A DNA stretch of 17,998 bases from CAYONZ01 sp964405465 (GTDB lineage: Bacteria; Bdellovibrionota; Bdellovibrionia; Bdellovibrionales; JAMPXM01): contig CAYONZ010000064.1 in NCBI GenBank assembly GCA_964405465.1, positions 1 to 17,998 of the forward strand, written 5' to 3'. The translations under genes and the position numbers were made by a program. A model generated the notes under the pieces. It made no database searches. It was not told the DNA's origin and was given only the letters and a program-made list of their open reading frames with translations. Below, piece by piece: positions 1 to 7,658 of this stretch (positions are counted from its first letter, which is position 1; each line of letters begins with the position of its first letter).

Positions 1-38
1 TAATATTATTTTGATTGGTGTTCAGGAGGTAAATAAAC

Positions 39-344
39 ATGAGTATTAAAGAAGCACGACAGGTTTTTGAAAAAATCAATGGTCCATTTACCTTTGCAAC
101 CTTTATGGTTGGCAGCAGAACAACTTTGAATTTAACCCAAGTTGAAATGGCAAAAAAACTGGGAATTTCCAAAGCTGCACTTTGTGAAATTGAAAAAGGA
201 CGCACACTAGTAAGCCCCGAGGCTGCTGCTCGCTATGCTAAAAAAGCAGGGTTTTCTGAGGCAGTAGCCCTTGAGGCCTGCTTTCAAGATCAATTGCGAA
301 AAGCAAAAATTAAAAAACGCGTAAGAATTGAAAATGTAGCTTAA
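39..344 (+). CDS. XRE-family helix-turn-helix DNA-binding protein (HigA-like antitoxin or regulator)
   Basis: A 101-residue protein with one Cro/C1-type helix-turn-helix at about residues 32-56 (LTQVEMAKKLGISKAALCEI, then EKGR), followed by a predicted helical stretch and a basic tail (residues 87-97). It should bind operator DNA as a dimer. The start is fixed by AGGAGGT at 24-30, eight bases before ATG. Its size and single-HTH layout match HigA-type antitoxins, in which the toxin gene is usually just upstream. Only 38 bases of upstream sequence are visible, so no partner can be confirmed. Stop codons in all likely upstream frames (12-14, 30-32, 34-36) allow an upstream gene to end just before this one. 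It could equally be a stand-alone repressor. The HTH assignment is sure; the antitoxin role is inference. Confidence 0.88.
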   Translation: MSIKEARQVFEKINGPFTFATFMVGSRTTLNLTQVEMAKKLGISKAALCEIEKGRTLVSPEAAARYAKKAGFSEAVALEACFQDQLRKAKIKKRVRIENVA

Positions 345-598
345 GCAACTGAGCGTTTTTCATTGGTCGAATCACGCCACGTTTGGGATCGATCACGGTA
401 CAATCGATGCGTAACAGGTTGAGTTTGGCCGCTCGAAGTCGTTCTTTTATTGCGATTTTTGTTGTCGCGAATCATCCCAGCATAAACACTGACGAATTCT
501 TTTACCGCCTGCCAAACCCCGCTAAAGACCGGAGATAGAAAATCAAAGGCCACCCGTCGGCACTCTGTCAAAAATTTCGCCACGGTGTACGACGCCAA
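341..598 (-). CDS. doubtful small hypothetical protein, convergent with the HTH gene
   Basis: An 85-codon open frame that begins with TTG at 596-598 and ends with TAA at 341-343, overlapping the stop of the HTH gene on the other strand. The translation has a hydrophobic-amphipathic first half (FLTECRRVAFDFLSPVFSGV) and a highly polar, Arg-rich second half. No convincing Shine-Dalgarno sequence precedes the TTG, and a stop lies five codons upstream in the same frame (611-613), so there is no better start. I recognise no family. It may be a real lineage-specific gene or a chance open frame in an intergenic region of about 450 bases. Confidence 0.28.
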   Translation of the reverse strand: MASYTVAKFLTECRRVAFDFLSPVFSGVWQAVKEFVSVYAGMIRDNKNRNKRTTSSGQTQPVTHRLYRDRSQTWRDSTNEKRSVA

Positions 599-677
599 GT
601 CTTTGGTGTCTTATTTTGAGACGGCACAGTTTTAGCTAACAGTGGTTTAGACAATTGAACTGGAAAAACACAGATAC

Positions 678-725
678 GCTTGCTGTCACTCTTGGAGTCC
701 AAGCCCCAGGCTTACCCCGGCAAGC
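678..725 (+). promoter_or_regulatory. nested inverted repeats in the leader of the 793 gene
   Basis: The upstream region holds a perfect 13-bp palindrome, CTTGGAGTCCAAG (691-703), inside outer arms GCTTGC (678-683) and GCAAGC (720-725). It may be a leader hairpin or an operator. There is no T-run, so it is not an intrinsic terminator. I found no convincing sigma-70 promoter between 599 and 792. Confidence 0.3.
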
Positions 726-792
726 CAGCACGGCCCGATTTGAGTTACTACTTTTTTTCGATCAAAGAACAATGACCTTCGAAAGGAATATT

Positions 793-1218
793 ATGAAGAA
801 ATCTCTTTTCTTAACAACTGCGATGGCTCTACTAGCCACTCCGCTCTTGGCTTCTGCCGCAACAAAGAGAACTGCGCCGGTGTCGATGAACTTAAAGGAC
901 GCCTATTCTATTAGTTGCAGCAATCCGAACAGTATTTCTCAGCACTTCATGCACCTAAAAACTTTAGGCCAAGAGACGTACTACAGAACTGGGACGCACA
1001 AAATGGAGAACTTGAAGGTCTCTCCCTGGTCGTTGTCATTTAGCTTCACTTCATCTGGTTTGACAGAAAAAGTAAGTCTTAAAATATCCCAAGCCACTGG
1101 CAGAAAAAAAACCGAGGATAGTGGAAGAGTCTTTCACCAAATCTATGTCTATCAGGGGCAGATCGGCGAATCGAGTGTCACTTGTGAGGTCGCATACGAG
1201 CCACTTCCTGGAGAGTAG
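793..1218 (+). CDS. small exported protein of unknown function
   Basis: A 141-residue protein starting at ATG 793, with AAAGGA (782-787) six bases or so upstream. The same frame opens further upstream from a TTG at 655, but that extension lacks a ribosome site and would bury the signal peptide, so 793 is preferred. Residues 1-22 form a clear Sec signal peptide (MKKSLFLTTAMALLATPLLASA, with cleavage before ATK). The mature part is about 119 residues, mostly polar, with two cysteines (SISCSNPN and VTCEVA) that could form one disulfide in the periplasm. I do not recognise a family. It is the first of three consecutive plus-strand genes for exported proteins and is separated from the next by a strong terminator. 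Confidence 0.75.
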   Translation: MKKSLFLTTAMALLATPLLASAATKRTAPVSMNLKDAYSISCSNPNSISQHFMHLKTLGQETYYRTGTHKMENLKVSPWSLSFSFTSSGLTEKVSLKISQATGRKKTEDSGRVFHQIYVYQGQIGESSVTCEVAYEPLPGE

Positions 1219-1234
1219 AGATATCGCGACGAAC

Positions 1235-1276
1235 CGGCCCAGTGTTTCAGTTGAAACTTTGGGCCGAGTATTTTTT
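1235..1276 (+). terminator. rho-independent terminator after the 793 gene
   Basis: Two 15-base arms (1235-1249 and 1252-1266) pair at 13 of 15 positions around a GT loop, with the outer seven bases CGGCCCA/TGGGCCG perfectly matched. After four bases comes a run of six T (1271-1276). It lies 17 bases after the stop codon at 1216-1218, so the 793 gene is probably transcribed separately from the gene at 1336. Confidence 0.85.
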
Positions 1277-1335
1277 CGTCTTTCTTTTAGATTTTTGTCT
1301 TTGAATATAACCTAACTTACTCAGGAGATAATCTC

Positions 1336-2604
1336 ATGAAAACTCATCGAAACTTAATTGCACTTTGTTTGGCAACTGTCGGTGCTCTGACTGCTGCAGC
1401 AAATACTGCAAACGCTGAAATCAAGATTGCTTCGCAAACTGAAAGATCAAGCACACTATCTGTTACAGGCGAAGACGCGAAAACACTTTTTTCGGTATTC
1501 GGCAAAAAAGAGTTTAAGGGATTTCGGCTCTCGCTAAAGAATGTGAAATGTTCGAGCGAGTCGCAGTGCTCAGTGCAACTCGAAGGTAGGATGTTTACCT
1601 CGGAGAGCCAAGCTCTACTCAAGAAAGAACCCTATATTGCAAACTTCGGTGTCAATCTCAGCCCTTACTTTGAGCGACTGTCGACTCCTGATCAGCGAGT
1701 CTTTATGAGTCCACTAGAAGACTTCTTTTTTTGGGAAGAACATGCTCACACGAAACTCTTTGCGAAACTGTATAAGCAAATGAGCAAAGTGGCAGATACC
1801 GGCATCGTAAAGAAAAACGAGACCGATGATTACAATAGTCTGCAAATCAGAACTGCGAATTTGGATTGGACATGTTATGAATATAAAAATCCAAAAACAG
1901 AGCAACAAGAAGATGAGTGGATTCCACATGGTGCAATCTTGAAATCACATGATTTCAAGAAAACTCATCTTTGCACTTTGGCTTCATTCGTGAATCTAGA
2001 GAAACAAAAAACGCCGACATTCGAAGTGGAAATGAAAAACATCACCGCAACACTTTCTTACTTCTCTTCACAAGAGGGCTATCGACCACTGAAGGACCTC
2101 GTAGTCAATATTGGTGGGTGCGACCAATCATTTATGTCAATGGGAGCATTTAAGACCTATGCGAGCCAAAAGACTGGCGCCAATGGAAACGTGAATTTTT
2201 CTGAGACCTACCAATATTTCTACACCGATGTGAATGATCTCAACTCTACAAAGAGAGATGCTCTCTATTGTCCAACGATTTCGATCAAGATGCCTCCTGC
2301 CGAGGAAATCACATCAAGTACAATGCTAGCAAATTGTAAGCTTGATCCGCGTAACTATCTTACTTTTTTTGAAATCGATAAGAACGGCAAAGTTGGCTAT
2401 GTTGGTCAATACGTTTTTAAAGGTTTACCCTCTACACAGCTAGCTAAAGGCAAACGATCCGTTTCAGTTTCAGTTCAGCCGACAAAGCTCAATTACTTCG
2501 TCGCAGGGTCCGCTTCGAAATACAATAGTCAAACGAACTCCTATGATCTTGAAGGTGTTGAGGAAGCAAAGGCACGTTTTGAAGCTGCATGTGCAAAGAA
2601 ATAG
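1336..2604 (+). CDS. exported cysteine-containing protein of unknown function, 422 aa
   Basis: The start is set by AGGAGA (1323-1328) before ATG 1336. Residues 1-27 are a Sec signal peptide with a typical c-region (ANTANA before EIK), so the product should be periplasmic, surface-bound or secreted. The mature protein carries eight cysteines spread along its length (KCSSESQC, WTCYEY, HLCTL, GGCDQS, LYCPT, ANCKL, AACAKK), an even number compatible with disulfides. The middle is rich in aromatic and charged residues; I see no transmembrane segment, no enzyme motif and no repeat. I do not recognise the family. The gene at 2718 follows after 113 bases without a T-run terminator, so the two may share a transcript. 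Confidence 0.8.
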   Translation: MKTHRNLIALCLATVGALTAAANTANAEIKIASQTERSSTLSVTGEDAKTLFSVFGKKEFKGFRLSLKNVKCSSESQCSVQLEGRMFTSESQALLKKEPYIANFGVNLSPYFERLSTPDQRVFMSPLEDFFFWEEHAHTKLFAKLYKQMSKVADTGIVKKNETDDYNSLQIRTANLDWTCYEYKNPKTEQQEDEWIPHGAILKSHDFKKTHLCTLASFVNLEKQKTPTFEVEMKNITATLSYFSSQEGYRPLKDLVVNIGGCDQSFMSMGAFKTYASQKTGANGNVNFSETYQYFYTDVNDLNSTKRDALYCPTISIKMPPAEEITSSTMLANCKLDPRNYLTFFEIDKNGKVGYVGQYVFKGLPSTQLAKGKRSVSVSVQPTKLNYFVAGSASKYNSQTNSYDLEGVEEAKARFEAACAKK

Positions 2605-2615
2605 ATTGGCGTTGA

Positions 2616-2664
2616 ATTCTATAGAATGACAAATCGGGGCGAAACTTCCGTCACGAAGTTTCGC
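2616..2664 (+). promoter_or_regulatory. palindrome and stem-loop between two exported-protein genes
   Basis: Two elements sit between the stop at 2604 and the start at 2718. One is a perfect 12-bp palindrome, ATTCTATAGAAT (2616-2627). The other is a perfect 10-bp inverted repeat, GCGAAACTTC (2639-2648) with GAAGTTTCGC (2655-2664), around a 6-base loop. There is no T-run after the stem, so it is more likely an mRNA-processing or stability hairpin, or a factor-dependent terminator, than an intrinsic terminator. Confidence 0.45.
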
Positions 2665-2717
2665 TGGACATAAGAACCTAAAGGAACCAAACCAATACCA
2701 ATCAATTAGGAGACGCA

Positions 2718-3731
2718 ATGAACCACTTAGTGACAACCTTTACCCTGGTGATTGGAACATCTCTTATTGGATCATTGTGTATACCGCAAAATTCATTTGC
2801 CGCCACTTTAGAATGTGGATCTCTTACCCCAGCTACTCTTGCAGGCATGTCGGTTCGTACCTCTGCTGAGAGTGCATTGGTCGACAAAGAAACAATGAAT
2901 AATCTAGTTTGGAAATTTGGAGATTTGTCTAACCAACCTCAAGAATTGAAGGACGCTTTTGCCGCATTTTACAATGGTTCAATGAGTCTATCTCTATTTG
3001 AAAAAGTCAGTGCGGAGTTTCCTAATCTGCACGGATCTGCCTCTATTTTATTTTTAAAAAACCAATTGCGTACTTTGCATTTAAAAAATGGATTTTCCGC
3101 TGATGACCAAGAGATCATTCGCGAAACGTTTAAACAATTCAGAAAGTCATTTGCTTTTCGTTCAGAAACTGAGGACTACTATATTGTCGAGATGCCGTTG
3201 AAAGATCCATCTGATGCAAAGTTCTTGGGGACTCTTGGAACGACCGCGACGACTGCGCCACTCCTCTTCAATTCAAATGAAGGGTTACCTACAAAGCGTT
3301 TCTTTCAATTGCCATCTTCTGTCTTAAATGACATGAGCGACAGAGTCTTCCGCTTAACTCAAAAAGATGTGGATCCTCGTTATGGAATCATCAATACGGC
3401 CGGCAGTAGAAAGAATATGACTTATGAAGCTCTCAAATCTCTGGTGACCTATGATGGCTCGTCGCCACTCACTCTTGTCTATTCTGTGAGTAAAAAATCA
3501 CTCGCAGCCATACGAGCCAATGAGCCCAAGCTTGATCAGCCCGACTTAGCTGGAATAGTCGAAGTGAATGGCTTAGAACTACTCCGCAGTGTGCGCGGAA
3601 AGTACTCAAGACTTCCAGAAACTGAAGATTCGATCGCATTTCAAATCACCATTAAAAGCGTCGATGAAACCCAAGCCATCAATGATCTTTTTAAATTGGC
3701 ATTTGATAGTCGATTCAGTCTGCCGGAATGA
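2718..3731 (+). CDS. exported protein of unknown function, 337 aa
   Basis: TAGGAG (2706-2711) lies six bases before ATG 2718. The N-terminus is a Sec signal peptide: a hydrophobic core (VTTFTLVIGTSLIGSL) ending near QNSFA, with cleavage before ATLECG at about residue 28. The mature part has one cysteine near its N-terminus, is otherwise soluble in character, and contains stretches such as FKQFRKSFAFRSETEDYYIVE and YEALKSLVTYDGSSPLTLVYSVSKK that suggest a mixed alpha/beta fold. No catalytic motif or known domain is recognisable. It is the last of the three-gene exported group and ends just before a bidirectional terminator. Location in the envelope is well supported; function is unknown. Confidence 0.78.
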   Translation: MNHLVTTFTLVIGTSLIGSLCIPQNSFAATLECGSLTPATLAGMSVRTSAESALVDKETMNNLVWKFGDLSNQPQELKDAFAAFYNGSMSLSLFEKVSAEFPNLHGSASILFLKNQLRTLHLKNGFSADDQEIIRETFKQFRKSFAFRSETEDYYIVEMPLKDPSDAKFLGTLGTTATTAPLLFNSNEGLPTKRFFQLPSSVLNDMSDRVFRLTQKDVDPRYGIINTAGSRKNMTYEALKSLVTYDGSSPLTLVYSVSKKSLAAIRANEPKLDQPDLAGIVEVNGLELLRSVRGKYSRLPETEDSIAFQITIKSVDETQAINDLFKLAFDSRFSLPE

Positions 3732-3745
3732 GAAATCGTCAATCC

Positions 3746-3788
3746 CACAAAAAAAAGAGATGGCTTAGCACCATCTCTTTTTTTTGTG
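3746..3788. terminator. bidirectional intrinsic terminator between convergent genes
   Basis: A perfect 18-bp inverted repeat (3746-3763 with 3771-3788) has a seven-base CTTAGCA loop. Each arm contains eight A or eight T followed by the GAGATGG/CCATCTC core, so the hairpin has a U-tract on either strand. It lies 14 bases after the 2718 gene's stop and 45 bases beyond recA's stop, and can end both transcripts. Confidence 0.92.
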
Positions 3789-3833
3789 AAACTTGTTTTG
3801 CCAGTCGATACAAGCTCGCTGGTTTGGCTTTGA

Positions 3834-5000
<1,167 letters not shown>

Positions 5001-5021
5001 TTTTCCTCCTTACAAAGGATG

Positions 5022-5567
5022 TTATAGATTTTCTTTCATGCCAGCAGTTAGCAACATCTTCAGCGCGTGATCGACTGCGGCGCTTTGGATTTGCTCTCGT
5101 GTGCCAACAAAGAGTTGCTGTTCAACACATTCAACTCCTGGCCCACAGATCGCAAAGCAAACAGTGCCCACCGGCTTCTTGACGGAACCGCCTGACGGAC
5201 CAGCAATACCCGTTACGGCCACCGACCAAACACTTTTTGTTTGCTTACGAGCTCCATGTGCCATGGCTTTCGCCACAGGTAAACTCACGGCCCCCATCGT
5301 TTTAAGCAAACTCGCACTCACAAACAAAAATTTTTCTTTAAGTTCATTGGCATAAGTCACAAATGAACCCAAAAAAATCTGCGAAGCTCCTGAAACCGAA
5401 GTGATCGCAGACGACAACCGCCCACCCGTACAACTTTCGGCCAAGCTCAGAGTCTGCCGCCGCTCGCGCAGCAATAAAACCACTTGCTCTGCCAACTCTA
5501 GACTCTGCTCGCCTGTACACAGGCTTCTGTCAGCTTTTGTCTTTGCAACTTCTCTTTTTTCAACCAA
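5022..5567 (-). CDS. pncC: CinA C-terminal-type nicotinamide-nucleotide amidohydrolase (PncC family)
   Basis: PncC converts nicotinamide mononucleotide to nicotinate mononucleotide and ammonia in pyridine-nucleotide salvage; the stand-alone domain is also annotated as competence/damage-inducible CinA. The 181-residue protein has the family signatures AESCTGG (43-49), SFVTYANELKEK (68-79), VTGIAGPSGG (118-127) and KPVGTVCFAI (131-140). The N-terminal MoaB/CinA nucleotide-binding domain of full-length CinA is absent. The likely start is TTG at 5565-5567, with AGGGG six bases upstream; it overlaps the end of pgpA by eight bases, which suggests translational coupling. recA follows after 21 bases. 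In E. coli, pncC (ygaD) also precedes recA, so this neighbourhood is conserved. Confidence 0.94.
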   Translation of the reverse strand: MVEKREVAKTKADRSLCTGEQSLELAEQVVLLLRERRQTLSLAESCTGGRLSSAITSVSGASQIFLGSFVTYANELKEKFLFVSASLLKTMGAVSLPVAKAMAHGARKQTKSVWSVAVTGIAGPSGGSVKKPVGTVCFAICGPGVECVEQQLFVGTREQIQSAAVDHALKMLLTAGMKENL

Positions 5568-6051
5568 GACGAGCCCCTAGGTAAGTGGCTCCAAGCCATG
5601 TGGTTTGAAAAAAGATCACCTGCAAAACCACGTTCGCCATTAATCCTGCAGCCACATCATCTAAAACCGTTCCAAATCCACCAGGTACCTTTGCATCGAT
5701 GGCTTTCACTGGCCATGGCTTCACAATATCAAAAAAACGAAAGGCCACAAACGCTGCCAAATAGGATTGCCAAGTTTGTGGCAACCAAGTCATGGTCACC
5801 ACATAGCCAATGACTTCATCGATCACGATCTCTGACATGTCATGATCGCCCACATGGAGCTCATGCAACTCGGCCACGCCAACAGCGAAAAACAAAAACA
5901 AGATCGAACCAAACATATAAAACAACGGTCCACCCTGCACCAAACCCCAGGCCAGAGGAATACCCAAAAGAGTTCCAAATGTTCCGGGGGCAAATGGAAT
6001 TTTACCTAGATAGAAGCCTGTTGCGAGCATTTCGACGAGTTTATGTTTCAC
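5560..6051 (-). CDS. pgpA: phosphatidylglycerophosphatase A
   Basis: PgpA is an inner-membrane phosphatase that dephosphorylates phosphatidylglycerophosphate to phosphatidylglycerol. From the GTG at 6049-6051 the protein has 163 residues and the family motifs LATGFYLGKIPFAPGTFGTL (9-28), DHDMSEIVIDEVIGY (69-83), FRFFDIVKPWPV (104-115) and GFGTVLDDVAAG (125-136), with hydrophobic segments between them. An in-frame ATG at 6124-6126 would add 25 residues unlike the family and lacks a ribosome site, whereas GGGGGAG stands nine bases before the GTG, so I chose the GTG. This purine box is part of a GC-rich hairpin. It is the first gene of the pgpA-pncC-recA operon and overlaps pncC by eight bases. 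Product assignment is firm; the start is likely. Confidence 0.92.
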   Translation of the reverse strand: MKHKLVEMLATGFYLGKIPFAPGTFGTLLGIPLAWGLVQGGPLFYMFGSILFLFFAVGVAELHELHVGDHDMSEIVIDEVIGYVVTMTWLPQTWQSYLAAFVAFRFFDIVKPWPVKAIDAKVPGGFGTVLDDVAAGLMANVVLQVIFFQTTWLGATYLGARLG

Positions 6052-6062
6052 TCTAAAACTCT

Positions 6063-6078
6063 CCCCCAGGGTTGGGGG
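6063..6078 (-). promoter_or_regulatory. hairpin covering the pgpA ribosome-binding site
   Basis: On the minus strand CCCCCA, loop ACCC, TGGGGG forms a 6-bp GC-rich stem whose 3' arm includes most of the GGGGGAG sequence placed to serve the GTG start at 6051. Folding would hide the ribosome site. It can only act if transcription starts upstream of 6078. There is no T-run, so it is not an intrinsic terminator. Confidence 0.4.
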
Positions 6079-6153
6079 GTTTGTCAAAAAATGAACATGA
6101 GAAACCTCACAGGAGCAGCGCCCCATTTACGCGGCACATGACTGAGTTGAAGA

Positions 6154-6163
6154 GTCGCGCGAC
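6154..6163. promoter_or_regulatory. palindrome in the divergent pgpA / 6286 intergenic region
   Basis: GTCGCGCGAC is a perfect 10-bp palindrome between the divergently transcribed pgpA operon and the gene at 6286. It could be an operator, but short GC-rich palindromes also occur by chance. No clear -35/-10 pair is visible on either strand nearby. Confidence 0.25.
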
Positions 6164-6285
6164 AAGATTCTTTGAATCTGCTTCATTTATCAGCATATTC
6201 AAAAATTCCAGAGCAAAACCTCGCTGAGCGAGCATCTCAATTTGAGACAGCTTCAGACCACATCACAAGTGGCCGAAGAGAAAAC

Positions 6286-6732
6286 ATGCGACGTATGGTG
6301 TTTGCACCCAATTTATCTCAAACTTATGTAGACCGGTTTTTTTGCCGATTTTTTTTACCAACACGCTATAGACGTTTTTTATTTAGTTGCTTAGTCACGG
6401 CTTCGCTTCTAAGCGTTTCACTCTACTCGATCGCGAGAGCCGACGAGTCTGCCATCGCCCAAGCTCAGGAGCGAGTTGTGGAAAGACCTGAGGAGCGAGC
6501 GACAGACCGAGTTCAGGGGCGAGTTATCGACCGCTATCCGGCTTCTGTCTCGAGTGGTTTTCTCAGTTCTTGCGAAGAAACCTCTTCGGGAAAATCAGAC
6601 TATTGCGCTTGCACTTTTAAAAAACTGCAGGAGACCATGAGCTTCAGCGAATTTTCGGCAGCAGAAAAACGTGCAAGCGATCAAGGTGTTGTGGACCCAC
6701 GACTTCTGAAAATCACTAGTGCTTGTAAATAA
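6286..6732 (+). CDS. small membrane-anchored or exported protein with charged octapeptide repeat and cysteine motif
   Basis: The frame opens with TTG at 6172, but ATG 6286 (GAAGAG at 6275-6280) or ATG 6295 is more likely, giving 148 or 145 residues. Residues 27-52 are Arg-flanked and hydrophobic (FLFSCLVTASLLSVSLYSIARA), which is either a signal peptide with an unusually long n-region or a signal anchor. Residues 61-84 are three tandem 8-residue units, QERVVERP, EERATDRV and QGRVIDRY, encoded by three 24-bp DNA repeats (6466-6537). The C-terminus has a C-x10-C-x-C pattern, an FSEFSAAEKRA helix and a penultimate cysteine, resembling short cysteine-bearing C-terminal modules seen in many small proteobacterial periplasmic proteins. 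I recognise no named family. It is divergent from pgpA and 304 bases before the thioredoxin gene. Confidence 0.62.
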   Translation: MRRMVFAPNLSQTYVDRFFCRFFLPTRYRRFLFSCLVTASLLSVSLYSIARADESAIAQAQERVVERPEERATDRVQGRVIDRYPASVSSGFLSSCEETSSGKSDYCACTFKKLQETMSFSEFSAAEKRASDQGVVDPRLLKITSACK

Positions 6733-6768
6733 AATTTTAACAGTCCACGTGCAAATGAGGCCACGCTC

Positions 6769-6791
6769 AACTCTAGAGGCGCGAGTTTTTT
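6769..6791 (+). terminator. weak possible terminator after the 6286 gene
   Basis: AACTC (6769-6773) pairs with GAGTT (6783-6787) and runs into six T (6786-6791). The stem is only 5 bp with a 9-base loop, so the call is tentative. The position, 37 bases after the stop codon, is suitable. Confidence 0.3.
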
Positions 6792-6798
6792 GTCTCAT

Positions 6799-6955
6799 TA
6801 TGTCGGCGGACATAGAATCGGCAATGAACTTCAGCTATCTTATAAAAGAAGGTAGGTCAGAATTGCTTGCGACCCAAACAAACACAGAAGAGAGTGGCTA
6901 TTTAGATCGACAAGCAAAATACCTACCATCAAGTTAGTTGCCTCATAAGGTAGGT
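6799..6955 (+). repeat. hairpin plus repeated GGTAGGT motifs in the 304-base gap before trxA
   Basis: The gap 6733-7036 has no convincing gene. It holds a 6-bp hairpin TATGTC-GGCG-GACATA (6799-6814), the heptamer GGTAGGT in direct repeat (6851-6857 and 6949-6955, both as AAGGTAGGTC), and its inverse ACCTACC (6921-6927). The last pair can form a 7-bp stem around a 21-base loop. Leader structure or operator half-sites are possible; no known riboswitch is recognised. Confidence 0.3.
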
Positions 6956-7036
6956 CCGAGTTGGGCAAACTAAATGAAGACAAACAAAAGAAAAACGAAC
7001 TAAACTGGATAAGTGCGTAACTGTCAGGAGGAATTC

Positions 7037-7396
7037 ATGGTTCATGAAGTGACAACAGAAAACATTCAAAAATTGATCGCAGAAAATGAAATTCTCATTA
7101 TTGATTTCTGGGCTCCTTGGTGTGGACCGTGCCGACAGTTCGGGCCGATCTTTGAGGAGATCGCAAAAAAAAATGACGATATTGCGTTTGCAAAACTCAA
7201 TACCGAAGCTCAACCGGAACTCGCGGGCGAATTCGGTATTCGCTCTATACCAACAATTGGTGTCTTCAAAGACAAGGATTTGATCTTTCTCGAGCCAGGC
7301 GCCCTACCAAGTCAGATTCTCGAACAACTCGTAGCCCAAGTGCGAACCATCGACATGGCACAAGTACGCGCCGACGCAGAGAAAGCTAAGGTTTAA
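7037..7396 (+). CDS. trxA: thioredoxin
   Basis: Thioredoxin is a cytoplasmic dithiol carrier that reduces protein disulfides and is recycled by thioredoxin reductase. The 119-residue protein has FWAPWCGPCRQF with the redox CGPC at residues 29-32, the buried Asp at 23, the conserved Lys in FAKLN at residue 53, the cis-Pro loop RSIPT (Pro72) and the GALPSQ loop before the last helix. CAGGAGG stands five bases before ATG 7037; a GTG at 7013 in the same frame has no role. There is no signal peptide, so it acts in the cytoplasm. The last helix is extended by about 12 charged and Ala-rich residues compared with E. coli Trx (109 aa). I see no intrinsic terminator before the following repeat region. 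Confidence 0.95.
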   Translation: MVHEVTTENIQKLIAENEILIIDFWAPWCGPCRQFGPIFEEIAKKNDDIAFAKLNTEAQPELAGEFGIRSIPTIGVFKDKDLIFLEPGALPSQILEQLVAQVRTIDMAQVRADAEKAKV

Positions 7397-7410
7397 ACCA
7401 GAGACGTCTT

Positions 7411-7486
7411 CAGATGCAGCCACGGATGCCGCTACAGCTGCATTCAGCGGCTGAATTCAACAGCTGAGTTCGGCGGCTGCATTCCA
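7411..7486. repeat. degenerate 12/13-bp tandem repeat between trxA and the lipoprotein gene
   Basis: Six units stand head to tail: two of 12 bases (CAGATGCAGCCA, CGGATGCCGCTA) and four of 13 (CAGCTGCATTCAG, CGGCTGAATTCAA, CAGCTGAGTTCGG, CGGCTGCATTCCA). CAG and CGG openings alternate, so the higher-order unit is 24/26/26 bases. The units are internally palindromic (CAGCTG, GAATTC, TTCAGCGGCTGAA), so RNA or DNA foldback is possible. It does not look like a CRISPR, because there are no spacers. Confidence 0.75.
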
Positions 7487-7584
7487 CGGCCTCAAACCTC
7501 AGCCCCGAACCTCATCTGTAAATCGAACTGTAAAATAGTTCGACAAGATCTGAGTGTTCTGACATTTGCCTCAACTTTGTTAAA

Positions 7585-7615
7585 TGCCCTACCGATAGGT
7601 TCACTATCTAGGGCA
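7585..7615 (+). promoter_or_regulatory. strong hairpin in the leader of the lipoprotein gene
   Basis: TGCCCTA, CC bulge, GATAG, loop GTTCA, CTATC, TAGGGCA: a 12-bp stem interrupted only by a two-base bulge, 44 bases before the ATG at 7659. There is no T-run after it, so it is not an intrinsic terminator. It could be an operator, a 5'-UTR stabiliser or a translational control element. Confidence 0.5.
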
Positions 7616-7658
7616 ATCATCGGTACGTTCTTCTGCGCGCTCCTGGGAGGAACTCAGA

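Noticed and set aside
655..792. TTG-initiated 46-codon extension of the exported protein at 793
   Set aside because: No ribosome site at 655, and the extension would bury a clear signal peptide that has its own AAAGGA box.
1121..1315. 64-codon plus-strand frame across the end of the 793 gene
   Set aside because: It runs through the terminator hairpin and lacks a ribosome site.
5001..5021. LexA-type box of the TTAC-N3-GTAA form upstream of recA
   Set aside because: The short pncC-recA spacer contains TTAC and the ribosome site but no matching second half.
6719..6937. 72-codon plus-strand frame after the 6286 gene
   Set aside because: No Shine-Dalgarno sequence, composition unlike neighbours, spans a hairpin and repeated motifs, and overlaps the preceding stop.
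7411..7486. Possible CRISPR array
   Set aside because: Units are 12-13 bases, degenerate and contiguous, with no unique spacers and no cas genes.
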